Shown: positions 34,800 to 44,055, numbered from the stretch's first letter. The stretch: DNA of 64,000 nt from Spirochaetales bacterium (GCA_027306915.1 DAHUYW010000016.1:14892-78891), one strand, 5' to 3'. Notes: a model not told the origin generated them from the sequence alone. A program made the numbers and translations.

Positions 34800-36146
34800 C
34801 TACAGGGTGACGGTGGCCTGCAAGAGTGCCACGAACGCATCGGGCTCGGTAATCGAGGAGTTGAGCGGATCGGCGATGTTGCCGCCCGGATGCACGATGT
34901 ACTGCAGGTCGGGGGTCACCGACCACCAGGGAGTGATCTCGATCTGGTAGGCAAGCTCGGCCACCATCTCGTAGTCGGGTATCGGCTGCGGGGTACCGCC
35001 GGCTGCGTTCTGATCCTGGATGAGATTTATCTGGCTCGAGCCGATTCCGTCATACCCGAAGGCAAGGCCTAGGACGTCATCGGGCCGAGCGGAGAAGGGT
35101 CCGGTCCACGCGAGCCCGGCCTGGGCATCGATCATGATGAGGTTGCGATCGGGCGGCGCCCACGCTCCCCGCACGAAGGCCGCCAGATTCCTGTCCTTCG
35201 ACCCCTGCCAGAAGGTCTGATTGAGCGCGGCATAGATCACCTCGTTGCCCTTAAGCGACGCCCCGGTCTCGAGGTTCGGGAAGGTGAGGGTGTTGTAGAG
35301 CGCTCCGACCAGCGCATGGCCCGAGCCGAGCCCGCCGATCGTGTAGTCGAGGTCGGCCTCTCCCACGATCATGGCGCCGTTGTTGAACGTGGAGGCGATT
35401 CCGCCCGAGCTCGTGACCGGGCGGGGCGTGCCGGAGAAGATCGCCGCCTGGAGCGAGAAGGCCTTGCTCGGCGAGACGCGAACGCGCGCCCCGAGCGAAT
35501 CTTCCGGGAACACCGGGCCGCCGCCGGGCATGTCGGCGCCGTCGATCTCCCGATAGGCGAAGTCGCTGTTCAGAAACACGGCTCCAACCGGGTTTTGGTC
35601 GAAGTTCTCGTCCACCCCGAATTGGCCCAGTTGAATCGAGAGGCCGTCCGCGAACAAGGATTGATGAAGGAAGGCGTCATCGAGATAGACCCCCATGGGA
35701 CCCTCGGTGAAGGTCACGTCGTTGAGGTTGTAGAGGTAGTGGCTGGTCGGGCCATAGGGGCCTTGAGGAACGCCCGCACTGACCACGGCGGTGAGCCCAT
35801 GGATCCCGATGAGCTTCCCGAAATTGACGCTCAGGAAGGGCGCAAGCTCGCCGGAGTAGGTGATGCCCTGCCGTGCGCCGCCCGCGATAATCCAGGTGGG
35901 TACCGCCCATTCGGTGGCGCCAAGATGCACCCCGGCATTGCCGAGGGTAGTGCGAAGGCCGAACCAATCTCCGGTCATCTGCTTTCGCGTGAGGACCGAG
36001 GAGTCCGCATGAACGAAGGCAGGTTGAATCAGCCAGGCAAGGAGAGCGAGGCCGACGAGAAGGGCTCGGCCTTTCGTGGCGCTGCTCGGCTTATGCCCCA
36101 ACTCCAAGATGCCCCGTTGAGCTACCGCTTGAAACAAACCCATCAT
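34800..36146 (-). CDS. OprB-family carbohydrate-selective porin
   Basis: A 448-residue outer-membrane protein. A signal peptide (LLVGLALLAWLIQPAFVHA, cleaved near residue 48) is followed by LTRKQMTGDWFGLRTTLGNA, the diagnostic start of OprB porins, and QGITYSGELAPFLSVNFGKL. LGQFGVDENFDQN and the terminal strand ITEPDAFVALLQATVTL also fit the family. OprB porins let sugars cross the outer membrane. The family is best known from proteobacteria and cyanobacteria, so its presence here suggests transfer. Two ATG codons start the gene after GGGGGTAGC. It follows the DoxX-like gene by one base. Confidence 0.9.
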   Translation of the reverse strand: MMGLFQAVAQRGILELGHKPSSATKGRALLVGLALLAWLIQPAFVHADSSVLTRKQMTGDWFGLRTTLGNAGVHLGATEWAVPTWIIAGGARQGITYSGELAPFLSVNFGKLIGIHGLTAVVSAGVPQGPYGPTSHYLYNLNDVTFTEGPMGVYLDDAFLHQSLFADGLSIQLGQFGVDENFDQNPVGAVFLNSDFAYREIDGADMPGGGPVFPEDSLGARVRVSPSKAFSLQAAIFSGTPRPVTSSGGIASTFNNGAMIVGEADLDYTIGGLGSGHALVGALYNTLTFPNLETGASLKGNEVIYAALNQTFWQGSKDRNLAAFVRGAWAPPDRNLIMIDAQAGLAWTGPFSARPDDVLGLAFGYDGIGSSQINLIQDQNAAGGTPQPIPDYEMVAELAYQIEITPWWSVTPDLQYIVHPGGNIADPLNSSITEPDAFVALLQATVTL

Positions 36147-36147
36147 G

Positions 36148-36735
36148 CTACCCCCTATCCCGGTTCGCCCGAGAAGCAGGCTCTAGCGGCTTGGTCTCGG
36201 GTTGAGGAAGCGGACCGGATGCGAGGAAGCCGAAATTGCCGAGGCGCGGGGTCAATACCCTGTCCACTCCCATGCACATCCCGGCTCGAGTTGCGAAGAG
36301 GGCAAGGAAGAGGATGGCATAGATAATCGCCGTGCCCACATCGGTCGATCCCGTCGCGTAGGGGCCTCCGAAGCCCTCTGCCGTTGACCAAATGACGAGG
36401 GCAAGGATTCCTCCTCCGACGTCGACTACGTTGCTGAACAGACCGAAGATGAGCCCGATCGCTATCGCGGTCTCGGCTATGGCAACGATGATCCCGAAGG
36501 TGGAGGGGGCTCCCTTCACCAAGTCGATCCAGAAGTTCAGCCACGAAACAACCCACGACGCCTGTCCCTGCACCGCCCCGGAGAGGTAGCTGCTGAAATT
36601 GTTGAAGAAGGCCGGGTGCCACTTGAAGAACGCATCGATGCCCCAGACCAGTCCGAAAAGGATGCGGGCCACACCCAACGCGCGATGGCGCGCCGGTGCA
36701 ACTACTATTGCGTGATAGGTGTCAGATCTGCCCAT
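36148..36735 (-). CDS. DoxX-like integral membrane protein
   Basis: A 195-residue protein with about four membrane segments: LGVARILFGLVWGIDAFFKW, then WLNFWIDLVK, TFGIIVAIAETAIAIGLIFG, VDVGGGILALVIWSTAEGFG and a last one near TAIIYAILFLALFATRAGMC. This is the DoxX/DoxD-like four-helix pattern, found in quinone-linked oxidoreductase subunits and many uncharacterised proteins. I start at the ATG at 36735 after AAGGAGT; the longer frame has no start signal. It is the first gene of a two-gene unit with the porin. Its function is unknown. Confidence 0.72.
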   Translation of the reverse strand: MGRSDTYHAIVVAPARHRALGVARILFGLVWGIDAFFKWHPAFFNNFSSYLSGAVQGQASWVVSWLNFWIDLVKGAPSTFGIIVAIAETAIAIGLIFGLFSNVVDVGGGILALVIWSTAEGFGGPYATGSTDVGTAIIYAILFLALFATRAGMCMGVDRVLTPRLGNFGFLASGPLPQPETKPLEPASRANRDRG

Positions 36736-36805
36736 AAGTTTTACTCCTTCAGTATGAGTATGGACTCCGCACATTTCTTAGCTTTTTAATCTTCTTTATG
36801 AGATT

Positions 36806-36835
36806 ACGATAACATTATCTGTCTATTCTTGTCAA
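36806..36835 (-). promoter_or_regulatory. Promoter of the DoxX-like/porin operon
   Basis: On the minus strand TTGACA (36830-36835), 18 bases, TATCGT (36806-36811). It lies in an AT-rich region of about 130 bases that contrasts with the GC-rich surroundings and is about 70 bases upstream of the DoxX-like start. Confidence 0.6.
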
Positions 36836-36858
36836 TTAAAATCGTCTTAATCCCAATA

Positions 36859-36905
36859 ATATGACTCAAACACTTATATATGACTGAAACTATACCTATA
36901 TGAGC
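36859..36905. repeat. Three phased ATATGAnn repeats upstream of the porin promoter
   Basis: ATATGACT at 36859-36866, ATATGACT at 36878-36885 and ATATGAGC at 36898-36905 are spaced 19 and 20 bases apart, about two helical turns. They lie about 60 to 105 bases upstream of the likely transcript start, the usual place for an activator. Confidence 0.5.
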
Positions 36906-37062
36906 GCTGAGTATCGCTGAAGGGAAAAGAAAACCGCCGCGACCCAGGGAAAGATCGCCGGAGCGAGGGCGCGGAGCGAGGTGCCCGCCCAGCAGATCGC
37001 ATTTGCTCCTAATGAAACCAGTGATCGTTACATTGAGAGCTGCCGGTGCCCGCCCTACTCGC

Positions 37063-37093
37063 TTGACATGCTTCGGCGCTTTGCTGGCATACT
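37063..37093 (+). promoter_or_regulatory. Promoter of the Fsr-type MFS gene
   Basis: TTGACA (37063-37068), 19 bases, CATACT (37088-37093). This places the transcript start around 37100, only some 16 bases before the ATG at 37116. It argues against the longer upstream reading frame. Confidence 0.45.
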
Positions 37094-37115
37094 GTCACCC
37101 TATCCGTCAGACATC

Positions 37116-38357
37116 ATGGAAGCATCGCGCTACGAAGAAAAATCCAACTTCATAAAGAGGGCGGCCTCCGGCACGGTCTTCCCGATACTCGTGGCGATCA
37201 GTCTCTCGCACCTGCTCAACGACACGATGCAGTCCGTCATTCCCGCCATCTACCCGCTCATCAAGCAGTCCTTCCGACTGAACTTCGCGCAGATCGGGCT
37301 CATCACCTTCACCTTCCAGACGACGGCCTCCCTTTTCCAGCCTCTCGTGGGCACCTTGACCGATCGCCGCCCGCAGCCATTCTCGCTCGCGATCGGCATG
37401 GGCTTCTCGATGGCCGGGCTGATCCTCCTGTCGGTGGCGTCGAGCTTCGAGATGCTCTTGATCTCGGTCGGACTCGTGGGGTTGGGCTCTTCGGTATTTC
37501 ATCCGGAATCCTCGCGGGTTGCCCACATGGCGGCGGGTGGGCGGCGGGGCTTCGCGCAGTCCTTTTTCCAGGTCGGCGGGAACACGGGTCAGTCGCTCGG
37601 ACCGCTGCTCGCCGCGCTCGTCTTCGTCGCGAGAAGCGGCCACACCCGGGTCATCTGGTTTGCCCCCCTCGCCCTTGTCGGAATGATCATCCTTACGCGC
37701 GTCGGAATGTGGTATCGCTCGAACATCCATCGCATCGAAGGACGCGGGGGGCACGCCGAGGAAAAGATCCGCTCGCCGGTCTCAGGCAAGGTCGCCGCCT
37801 TCTCGGTGATCATTCTTCTCGTGCTCATCTTTTCGAAGTTCTTCTACCTTGCGGGCATGACGAGCTACTACACCTTCTACCTGATCAGCAAGTTCAAGGT
37901 CTCGGTGCAGGCCTCGCAGCTTCACCTCTTTCTCTTCCAGTTCGCTGTCGCCGCCGGTACCCTCATCGGGGGACCACTCGGCGACCGCTACGGGCGGAAG
38001 TACGTGATCTGGTTTTCCATCCTCGGGGTGGCGCCCTTCACGCTCGCGCTGCCCTTTGTGAACCTCTTTTGGACAAGTGTCCTGTCAGTCATCATTGGGG
38101 TCATCCTGGCCTCGGCCATGCCTGCGATCCTCGTCTACGCCCAGGAGCTCTTTCCGGGCAAGGTCGGCATGATCTCGGGTCTTTTCTTCGGATTCGCCTT
38201 TGGGATGGGAGGCATCGGCTCGGCGGTTCTCGGAGCGCTTGCCGACCGGACGAGCATCGACTATGTCTACCACGTCTGCTCGTTCCTCCCGCTTATCGGG
38301 CTACTCACCGCCTTTCTCCCCAACATCGAGCGAAGAAAGCCGCGCGCGGCGGGGTGA
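37116..38357 (+). CDS. MFS transporter, fosmidomycin-resistance (Fsr) type
   Basis: A 413-residue inner-membrane carrier with twelve hydrophobic segments. SLSHLLNDTMQSVIPAIYPL, IGLITFTFQTTASLFQPLVG and GLGSSVFHPESSRVAHMA match the fosmidomycin-resistance group, which exports phosphonate antibiotics and possibly metabolites. I start at the ATG at 37116 (MEASRYEEKSNF). The frame upstream reaches 36981, but a promoter lies inside that stretch and no Shine-Dalgarno site is seen. It is followed by the spermidine-synthase-like gene 36 bases later. The natural substrate is unknown. Confidence 0.85.
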   Translation: MEASRYEEKSNFIKRAASGTVFPILVAISLSHLLNDTMQSVIPAIYPLIKQSFRLNFAQIGLITFTFQTTASLFQPLVGTLTDRRPQPFSLAIGMGFSMAGLILLSVASSFEMLLISVGLVGLGSSVFHPESSRVAHMAAGGRRGFAQSFFQVGGNTGQSLGPLLAALVFVARSGHTRVIWFAPLALVGMIILTRVGMWYRSNIHRIEGRGGHAEEKIRSPVSGKVAAFSVIILLVLIFSKFFYLAGMTSYYTFYLISKFKVSVQASQLHLFLFQFAVAAGTLIGGPLGDRYGRKYVIWFSILGVAPFTLALPFVNLFWTSVLSVIIGVILASAMPAILVYAQELFPGKVGMISGLFFGFAFGMGGIGSAVLGALADRTSIDYVYHVCSFLPLIGLLTAFLPNIERRKPRAAG

Positions 38358-38393
38358 TGGTAGAATTAAGAACCTTAAGGAAGGAGGTCCTCC

Positions 38394-39977
38394 ATGGTCA
38401 GGCGTCCTCTCCTGGTTCTTCCCGGCTTCGTTCCCCACGCAATCGTCTTCCTCGCGAGCATGGCGGTAATGATAGTCGAGCTCGTAGCAAGCCGCCTCGT
38501 CGCGAAGTACGTCGGCAATTCGCTCTTCACCTGGACATCGGTGATCGGGATAGTGATGGGAGGGATAAGCCTCGGGAACTGGATCGGCGGCAGGCTGGCT
38601 GACCGCCACAGCCCGCGCCGCGTCATCCCCTGGGTCCTGCTCGCCGGCTCGCTCCTCACCGTGCTCATCGTCGTGCTCGACGTGGCGGTCGGAAGGATCA
38701 CCGACGTCCTGGGAAGCGGAGCCATGACTTTCAGCGTCCTGCTTCGCTCGGTCGTCCTCATCACTATTCTTTTCTTTCTACCCTGCTGCGCCTACGGCTG
38801 CGTCTCACCGATCATGGCGAAGTACGCCCTGGAGGATCGCGAGCGCATCGGCTCGGCGGTCGGGGGAATCTACGCCGCGGGCTCCCTCGGGGGCATAGCC
38901 GGCACCTTCCTGACCGGCTACCTGCTCATTCCGGCTCTCGGTCTTACCGCGATCATCCTGGTTGTTGCGATAGTGCTGGTGCTGCTCGCGATTGCGATGG
39001 GAGGCAGGCGCCTCGTCTCGGGGGCCTGGCTGACCGTCCTTATCGCGGCGTTTGCACTCGCCGGAACGGGGGGGACGCCTCAGCTTCTCGCGCGAGAGCT
39101 CGCCGGGAGCGGAGGAGGCGGGCGGCTCCTTTACGTGAAGGATTCCCCCTACTCCTACATCCAGGTTTCCGATCGACAGGTGGGGGCAACCACCGAGCGC
39201 GTCCTGCGTCTCGACGCGCTCATCCACAATCGCTACGACCCCAGCCGCCCCGACACGCTCCTCTACGATTATGAGAGGATCTTTGCCGCCCTCACTCGAA
39301 GCGAGGTCGAGGAGCGGGTAAGTGCCGCCCCCTTCTCCACCCTGACGCTCGGCGGCGGAGCCTTTACCCTCCCTTCCTACCTCGAGCGCCATTACCCGCG
39401 GGCCGCGAACACGGTCGTCGAGATCGATCCCGATGTGGTCGAGGTCGCCCATCGTTACTTCGACTTGCCCCGCGACAGCCCCATCCATATTCGGATTCAA
39501 GACGCCCGAACCTACGTGGAGGCCGTGCAGGGCAGAGAGCGCTACGACATCATCTACTGCGACGCCTTCAATGCCTTCTCGGTGCCCTATCACCTCACGA
39601 CGGAGGAGTTCACCCGGGAGGTGGCCGGGCTGCTTTCGCGGCGCGGTATCTTTCTCGCCGACGTTATCGACATTCTCTCTTCGGGACGCTTCCTTACCGC
39701 GTATCTGACAACCGTTCGGCCTGTCTTGCCTACCGTCGCGGTTTACATGCCGGCTGGCTCGGGCGCGGACACCCGGACTACGTTCGTCGTCGCGGCGCGC
39801 ACGAGCGGCACCTTCGCCGAGACTCTTCGCGATCGAAAGGGAAGCACGGTGGCGACGCGCCTCTCGGCAGGCCAGCTTGCGGCGCTCGTGAAACGCAACG
39901 GAAGCGCCGCGCTCACCGACAATCACGCCCCCGTCGACAACCTGATGGCGCCGGTCTTCCTGGGAAGCGTGCGGTAG
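38394..39977 (+). CDS. Membrane-fused spermidine-synthase-like protein
   Basis: A 527-residue protein. The first 210 residues hold six or seven membrane segments with the pattern VELVASRLVAKYVGNSLFTW and GISLGNWIGGRLADR. A cytoplasmic or periplasmic Rossmann methyltransferase-like domain follows: LTLGGGAFTLPSYLERHYP, VVEIDPDVVEVAHRYF, and DIIYCDAFNAFSVPYHLTTEEF. Such fused proteins are often labelled spermidine synthase, but the aminopropyl-transfer residues differ and polyamine synthesis is not shown. AAGGAAGGAGG precedes the ATG. Probably co-transcribed with the Fsr-type carrier. Confidence 0.82.
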   Translation: MVRRPLLVLPGFVPHAIVFLASMAVMIVELVASRLVAKYVGNSLFTWTSVIGIVMGGISLGNWIGGRLADRHSPRRVIPWVLLAGSLLTVLIVVLDVAVGRITDVLGSGAMTFSVLLRSVVLITILFFLPCCAYGCVSPIMAKYALEDRERIGSAVGGIYAAGSLGGIAGTFLTGYLLIPALGLTAIILVVAIVLVLLAIAMGGRRLVSGAWLTVLIAAFALAGTGGTPQLLARELAGSGGGGRLLYVKDSPYSYIQVSDRQVGATTERVLRLDALIHNRYDPSRPDTLLYDYERIFAALTRSEVEERVSAAPFSTLTLGGGAFTLPSYLERHYPRAANTVVEIDPDVVEVAHRYFDLPRDSPIHIRIQDARTYVEAVQGRERYDIIYCDAFNAFSVPYHLTTEEFTREVAGLLSRRGIFLADVIDILSSGRFLTAYLTTVRPVLPTVAVYMPAGSGADTRTTFVVAARTSGTFAETLRDRKGSTVATRLSAGQLAALVKRNGSAALTDNHAPVDNLMAPVFLGSVR

Positions 39978-40022
39978 GGGTGGAGGCCCCCGCGGCCGGT
40001 CCTGCCACCCGCGCCGTCCCGG

Positions 40023-41429
40023 CTATGCGCGGACGCTGCGAAACCCGAAGTAGCCCCGCTGCTTGATCAGCTTGACCACCTCGGCCGGCACCCGCGACTC
40101 CCACGCGGGATCGCCCTTCTGGATCAGCGATAGCACGTCGCGGGGAAAGAAGCCGAGCCTGCTTGTGTCGTACCGCCGGATCGGAACGATCATCTTGTTT
40201 TCGAACAGGTGACGGTAAAGGTTTCGAAGCTGTGGGGCCACCGCAACGCTCTCCGCGGTAACCAGGCCGCCGCCGTTGGGGTCGAAGGCCGGATAGGCGA
40301 GCATCTGAACGCGCGACTTGAAGAGCCTGCCGAAGGCCTCGAGAATACCGCCCTCCAGATCGGTGTAGTATTTCTCGTCGAAGACCGAAAGAAGCGCAGG
40401 CACTCCGACGACGATGCCTATTCGGTTGGCGGTGTAGGCCTTCAGATAGACCGCGACGCTGTGGTAGTGAGCGAGGTTGCTGATGAGAACATTCGCACCG
40501 AGCGCTTCGAGGATCTCCGCGCGGGCAAGGAAGTCCTGCGGATCTATCCCTAAGTCCCCGGAGAGGTTGTGAAGCGTCATCTCCATGAGGACTACAGGCT
40601 TTGCCGAATCCCCGTCCTCGCGGGTGAATTGCTCCTCCGCGTAGGCGAGCATGTCCATGATAGTGTTTGTCACGGGGCGGAAGTTGCCGCGAAGAACCAG
40701 AACGGGCTTGCCGTAGAGAACCTCGCCGGGCTGAACCGCCTCGCCCTCGGCGGTGAACATCGCCGCTTCGGTCAGCCCGAGCTCGACGAGCTTCAGGCTC
40801 ATGAGGCGGGGATCGAGGTTGCTAAAGGCCGGCCCGGCAAAGCGGATCATGTCGATCTCGATGCGCTCCCGAGTGAGATTGTCGATGAGCGAACGAATGA
40901 GCTCGTCGGGATTCTCGCGCAGATAGTAGGCCCCATAGAGCATGTTGACGCCCACGATTCCGAGAGTCTCCTGCTCGCGGGTATTCTCGGTGTCGAGCAT
41001 CCGCACGTGAACGATGATGTCGTTCGGCTCGCTCCTCGGAACGGTCTGGAAGCGAACCCCCAGCCAGCCGTGCCCTTCCTCCTTGCGAGAGTAGCTCCGA
41101 GCGGCCACCGTGTCGGCGAAGGCAAAGAAGGCATTGGTCTCTCCGCGCTTCGCGTCGAGCCGCTCGAGGAGCAGCTCGTACTCATGCTCGAGCATCGCTT
41201 CGAGGCGCCGCCTGCTCACGTAGCGATCGGAGGGACCGTAGATCGCGTCGCTCACCGCCATGTCGTACGCGGAGATGGTCTTGGCGACGGTATTCGCCGC
41301 TCCGCCGACGAGAAAAAAACGTCGGGCAACCTCTTGGCCGGCGCCGATTTCTGCGATGGTGCCGTGCACCAGTTTGTCGAGATTGATCTTTCGCGCTTTG
41401 TCGTCTGTTGAGAGTCGTTTTGTTTCCAT
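40023..41429 (-). CDS. Conserved protein of unknown function (AEIGAGQEVARRFF family)
   Basis: A 468-residue cytoplasmic protein without membrane segments. It opens with INLDKLVHGTIAEIGAGQEV, VGGAANTVAKTISAYDMAVS and DAIYGPSDRYVSRRRLEAML, blocks I recall from a widespread family of about 470 residues whose automated names (TonB-dependent receptor, nicotinate-nucleotide adenylyltransferase) are unreliable. No TonB box, signal peptide or barrel features are present, so the receptor name is wrong here. A C-terminal stretch reads NKMIVPIRRYDTSRLGFFPR. The ATG follows AAAGGT. It lies 272 bases downstream of the glycosyltransferase fusion gene in the same direction; that gap holds nothing I can identify. 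Confidence 0.7.
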   Translation of the reverse strand: METKRLSTDDKARKINLDKLVHGTIAEIGAGQEVARRFFLVGGAANTVAKTISAYDMAVSDAIYGPSDRYVSRRRLEAMLEHEYELLLERLDAKRGETNAFFAFADTVAARSYSRKEEGHGWLGVRFQTVPRSEPNDIIVHVRMLDTENTREQETLGIVGVNMLYGAYYLRENPDELIRSLIDNLTRERIEIDMIRFAGPAFSNLDPRLMSLKLVELGLTEAAMFTAEGEAVQPGEVLYGKPVLVLRGNFRPVTNTIMDMLAYAEEQFTREDGDSAKPVVLMEMTLHNLSGDLGIDPQDFLARAEILEALGANVLISNLAHYHSVAVYLKAYTANRIGIVVGVPALLSVFDEKYYTDLEGGILEAFGRLFKSRVQMLAYPAFDPNGGGLVTAESVAVAPQLRNLYRHLFENKMIVPIRRYDTSRLGFFPRDVLSLIQKGDPAWESRVPAEVVKLIKQRGYFGFRSVRA

Positions 41430-41701
41430 CGGTTGCTACCTTTTTACCTTTCTGAGGCGGCGTGCCCCGGAGAAGCTTCTGCGCGGCGCCGGAGCTTTCG
41501 GCGGCCGAGCCCTCTATCGACCGCAAGAATGCTTCGGAAAATCAGATCTACCGGCAGAAGTCTCTTCAGTTCCTCCGCGTCCTGCGGAGTCCACCCCTCC
41601 AAGGAATCTACGCAATCGCAGGCCGAAATGCAACTCCGGAAAGGCTTTGCGGACGTCCGCCGCGAAGCGGAAGGGCGGAGTCCACCGGGCAGGCAGCCTG
41701 C

Positions 41702-43918
41702 CTATTCCACCGTCGCGGTTTCGATCACGCACAGAAGGGCTAGCAGGTAGGAGAGAAGGCTTTCCGCCCCCTGGTTCAGATTGACCCCCGTCTCGTGCAG
41801 CCCGTCGTAGCAGCCATGGGTGGTGAAGTCGTAGAGGGGAAGGCTCATGTCGTTCACGCCGAGAAACCAGTTGAACGCGGCATGCTGGAGATCGAGACAG
41901 GAAGTGTCTCCGGTCGCTTGGTACTCCGAGCCCAGCATGAGCACGGTGCTGGCAGCCTCCACCGCCTGCTGGTCGAACTGCGCCTTCGTCCCTCCGCGCC
42001 GGTACCATCCGTTCGATCCCACGAAGGAGAACCACCTCCCGTTGTAGATCTTCGAGACGAGGAACTGCCCGCTCTTTCGGGCGACTTCAAGGTACTCCTC
42101 CTTGTCGAGCAGCCGCGAGGCCTCCGAGAGGGCCCTTGGCATGACCCCGTTGTCGTAGCTTAAGGTATCCTCGAACCAGATCCAGTCGTCGGCGGCGTTG
42201 GCGCGGAAGTGCGCAACGAGCGAATCCGCCGCGCGCTCCATCTCCTCGCGAAGGTCGTCCTTCTCGGGATGGATTTTGAGATAATTGGCAAGCCCCATTA
42301 TCGCGTGGGCCTGCCCCCGCAGGTTCAGGTTTCGGATTATCGGCAGCGAGCGGTCAAACTTCTCGCGAGCGTAGTAGAGGTACTGAGGCAGCGGCGGCTT
42401 CGCTATGACCATCCCGAGGGCCGAGAGAGCCCGCCCGGTTTGATCCCCGCTTCGGGTATCCTCCTCCAGGAAGCGCCGGTCGAAGCCCATGAAGTTGTGG
42501 AACTCTCCGTTTTCCTTCTGAGCGTAGGTCACGAACGAGAGATAGATGTTGAAGAGGCGCAGAACCTCCTTCTCGCGGTACTGGTTGTAGTAGAGAGCCG
42601 CCGCCTCCAGGGCACGGGCGTTGTCGTCGGTACAGTAGCCGCTCGAACGGTCGGGGATGATGAACTTCGCGTGCTGGTAGATTCCGGTATCGTCCGTAAG
42701 CCGAACGAGATGGTTGATGAGCGGCTGCGGTACGTTCTTCACTGCCGCGATCTCGAAGGATTTGATCTGGATGGTCGGCTGGGCATAGTACCTGGAGAAA
42801 AGCTCCCAGTAGAGGCGCCCCGCCCTTGCCCAGGTCATGAAGCGGCCGTATTCGTATGCCTTTTCGCGCATGGAGTACACGGCGGCTCGGTCGGAAAGGA
42901 GATCGAGCAGCTCCTTCGCTATCGCCTGCGAGTCGCGGAAAGGCACCAGTCGGCCGCGTCCCTCGGCAAGCAGCTCCTCGGCGTGCCAGTACGGCGTCGA
43001 GATGATGGCCTTCCCGGCGCCGAGCGCGAAGGAGAGCGTGCCGCTGATCGCCTGCTCCCGGACCAGGTACGGGGTGAGATAGATATCCGCCGCGCTCAGG
43101 TAGAGGCGCAGCTCCTCATCGCTCACGAATCGATCGACGAAGACTACGTGCTCCTCCAGGCCGGCTTCCTTCACCAGACGCAGGAGTGACAGACGATAGG
43201 CTTCTCCTTCGTGGCGAGCCACCTCCGGATGGGTGGCGCCCACGATGACGTAGAGCACTGAGGGGTCGGCGGCGACGACCTCGGGAAGTGCCCGGATGGC
43301 GTACTCGATCCCTTTGTTCTGAGAAAGGAGCCCGAAGGTGAGGATCAGGGTTCGGTTGCCGAAGCCAAGGCTCTGCTTGTAGTAGGTCGAGTCCACGAAG
43401 CCGATGTCGGGCGCCCCGTGTGGAATGAAGACGATTTTCTCGGGCGAGACCGCGTAGCGCCCGATGAGCACGCGCTCGGAGCGGCGGCTCATCACGACTA
43501 GCCTGTCCGAGAAGTCGGCAATCGCGACGAGTTGCCGCCGCATCGCCTCGTCGGGCTCGTCGAGAATGGTGTGGAGGGTGGTCGTGATCGGCGCCGATAC
43601 CTTCGCGAGAAGCAGATTGATGTAGCTGCCCGTCTCGCCTCCGAACAGCCCGTACTCGTGCTGGAGGCAGACGCTCGTTACGCCGCTGAAGTTGATGTAG
43701 TCGGCGGCGACGACGTAGTCCTGCTTCGCCTCCTGCTTTACCTTCATGGCCACCCGGTCGTCGTACACATGGGGCGAGTTCTCCATGGCGATGACGATCG
43801 GTGAGAAGTTTTTCTCCCCGGCGAGGGAGGCGTATTTGATGAGGTCGGCGGTGAAGGTGGCGATTCCGCATTTTCGGGGCAGAAAGGAGGAGATGAAGGC
43901 AACCTTTTTCGGCACCAT
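41702..43918 (-). CDS. Glycosyltransferase (GT4) fused to an alpha/alpha-barrel domain
   Basis: A 738-residue cytoplasmic protein; start at the ATG at 43918 after GGGAG. Residues 1-390 form a GT-B glycosyltransferase: VAFISSFLPRKCGIATFTAD, VCLQHEYGLFGGETGSYINL, LTFGLLSQNKGIEYAIRALP, and SGTLSFALGAGKAIISTPYW near the donor site. Residues 400-735 (GYCTDDNARALEAAALYY, LRGQAHAIMGLANYLKI, WYRRGGTKAQFDQQAVEAAS) have the alternating helices of an (alpha/alpha)6 barrel like glycogen debranching or cellobiose-epimerase-type proteins. It is divergent from a GH130 mannoside phosphorylase, so a mannose-containing glycan is the probable product or substrate. Donor and acceptor are unknown. Confidence 0.82.
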   Translation of the reverse strand: MVPKKVAFISSFLPRKCGIATFTADLIKYASLAGEKNFSPIVIAMENSPHVYDDRVAMKVKQEAKQDYVVAADYINFSGVTSVCLQHEYGLFGGETGSYINLLLAKVSAPITTTLHTILDEPDEAMRRQLVAIADFSDRLVVMSRRSERVLIGRYAVSPEKIVFIPHGAPDIGFVDSTYYKQSLGFGNRTLILTFGLLSQNKGIEYAIRALPEVVAADPSVLYVIVGATHPEVARHEGEAYRLSLLRLVKEAGLEEHVVFVDRFVSDEELRLYLSAADIYLTPYLVREQAISGTLSFALGAGKAIISTPYWHAEELLAEGRGRLVPFRDSQAIAKELLDLLSDRAAVYSMREKAYEYGRFMTWARAGRLYWELFSRYYAQPTIQIKSFEIAAVKNVPQPLINHLVRLTDDTGIYQHAKFIIPDRSSGYCTDDNARALEAAALYYNQYREKEVLRLFNIYLSFVTYAQKENGEFHNFMGFDRRFLEEDTRSGDQTGRALSALGMVIAKPPLPQYLYYAREKFDRSLPIIRNLNLRGQAHAIMGLANYLKIHPEKDDLREEMERAADSLVAHFRANAADDWIWFEDTLSYDNGVMPRALSEASRLLDKEEYLEVARKSGQFLVSKIYNGRWFSFVGSNGWYRRGGTKAQFDQQAVEAASTVLMLGSEYQATGDTSCLDLQHAAFNWFLGVNDMSLPLYDFTTHGCYDGLHETGVNLNQGAESLLSYLLALLCVIETATVE

Positions 43919-43987
43919 TCCGTATCTCCCGAATGTGCAGGGGGAGCGCGACGACCTTCCCAACAGGATAGCGCTCTCCCGGCCGCA

Positions 43988-44017
43988 TTGCAAGCCGGGT
44001 CTATCTCGGGATATTAT
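43988..44017 (+). promoter_or_regulatory. Promoter of the GH130 gene
   Basis: TTGCAA (43988-43993), 18 bases, TATTAT (44012-44017), about 40 bases before the ATG at 44056. It lies in the 137-base divergent gap with the glycosyltransferase fusion. Confidence 0.45.
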
Positions 44018-44055
44018 GGAAACGCGATCCTGGCGTGCGGGATCAGGAGCAGCTT

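Noticed and set aside
36981..37115. N-terminal extension of the Fsr-type carrier
   Set aside because: The stretch contains a promoter, lacks a ribosome site and has no similarity to the family start; the ATG at 37116 fits.
41430..41701. Possible gene in the 272-base gap between the unknown protein and the glycosyltransferase fusion
   Set aside because: Short open frames are present on both strands but none has a ribosome site, domain or similarity; I see nothing else in the gap.
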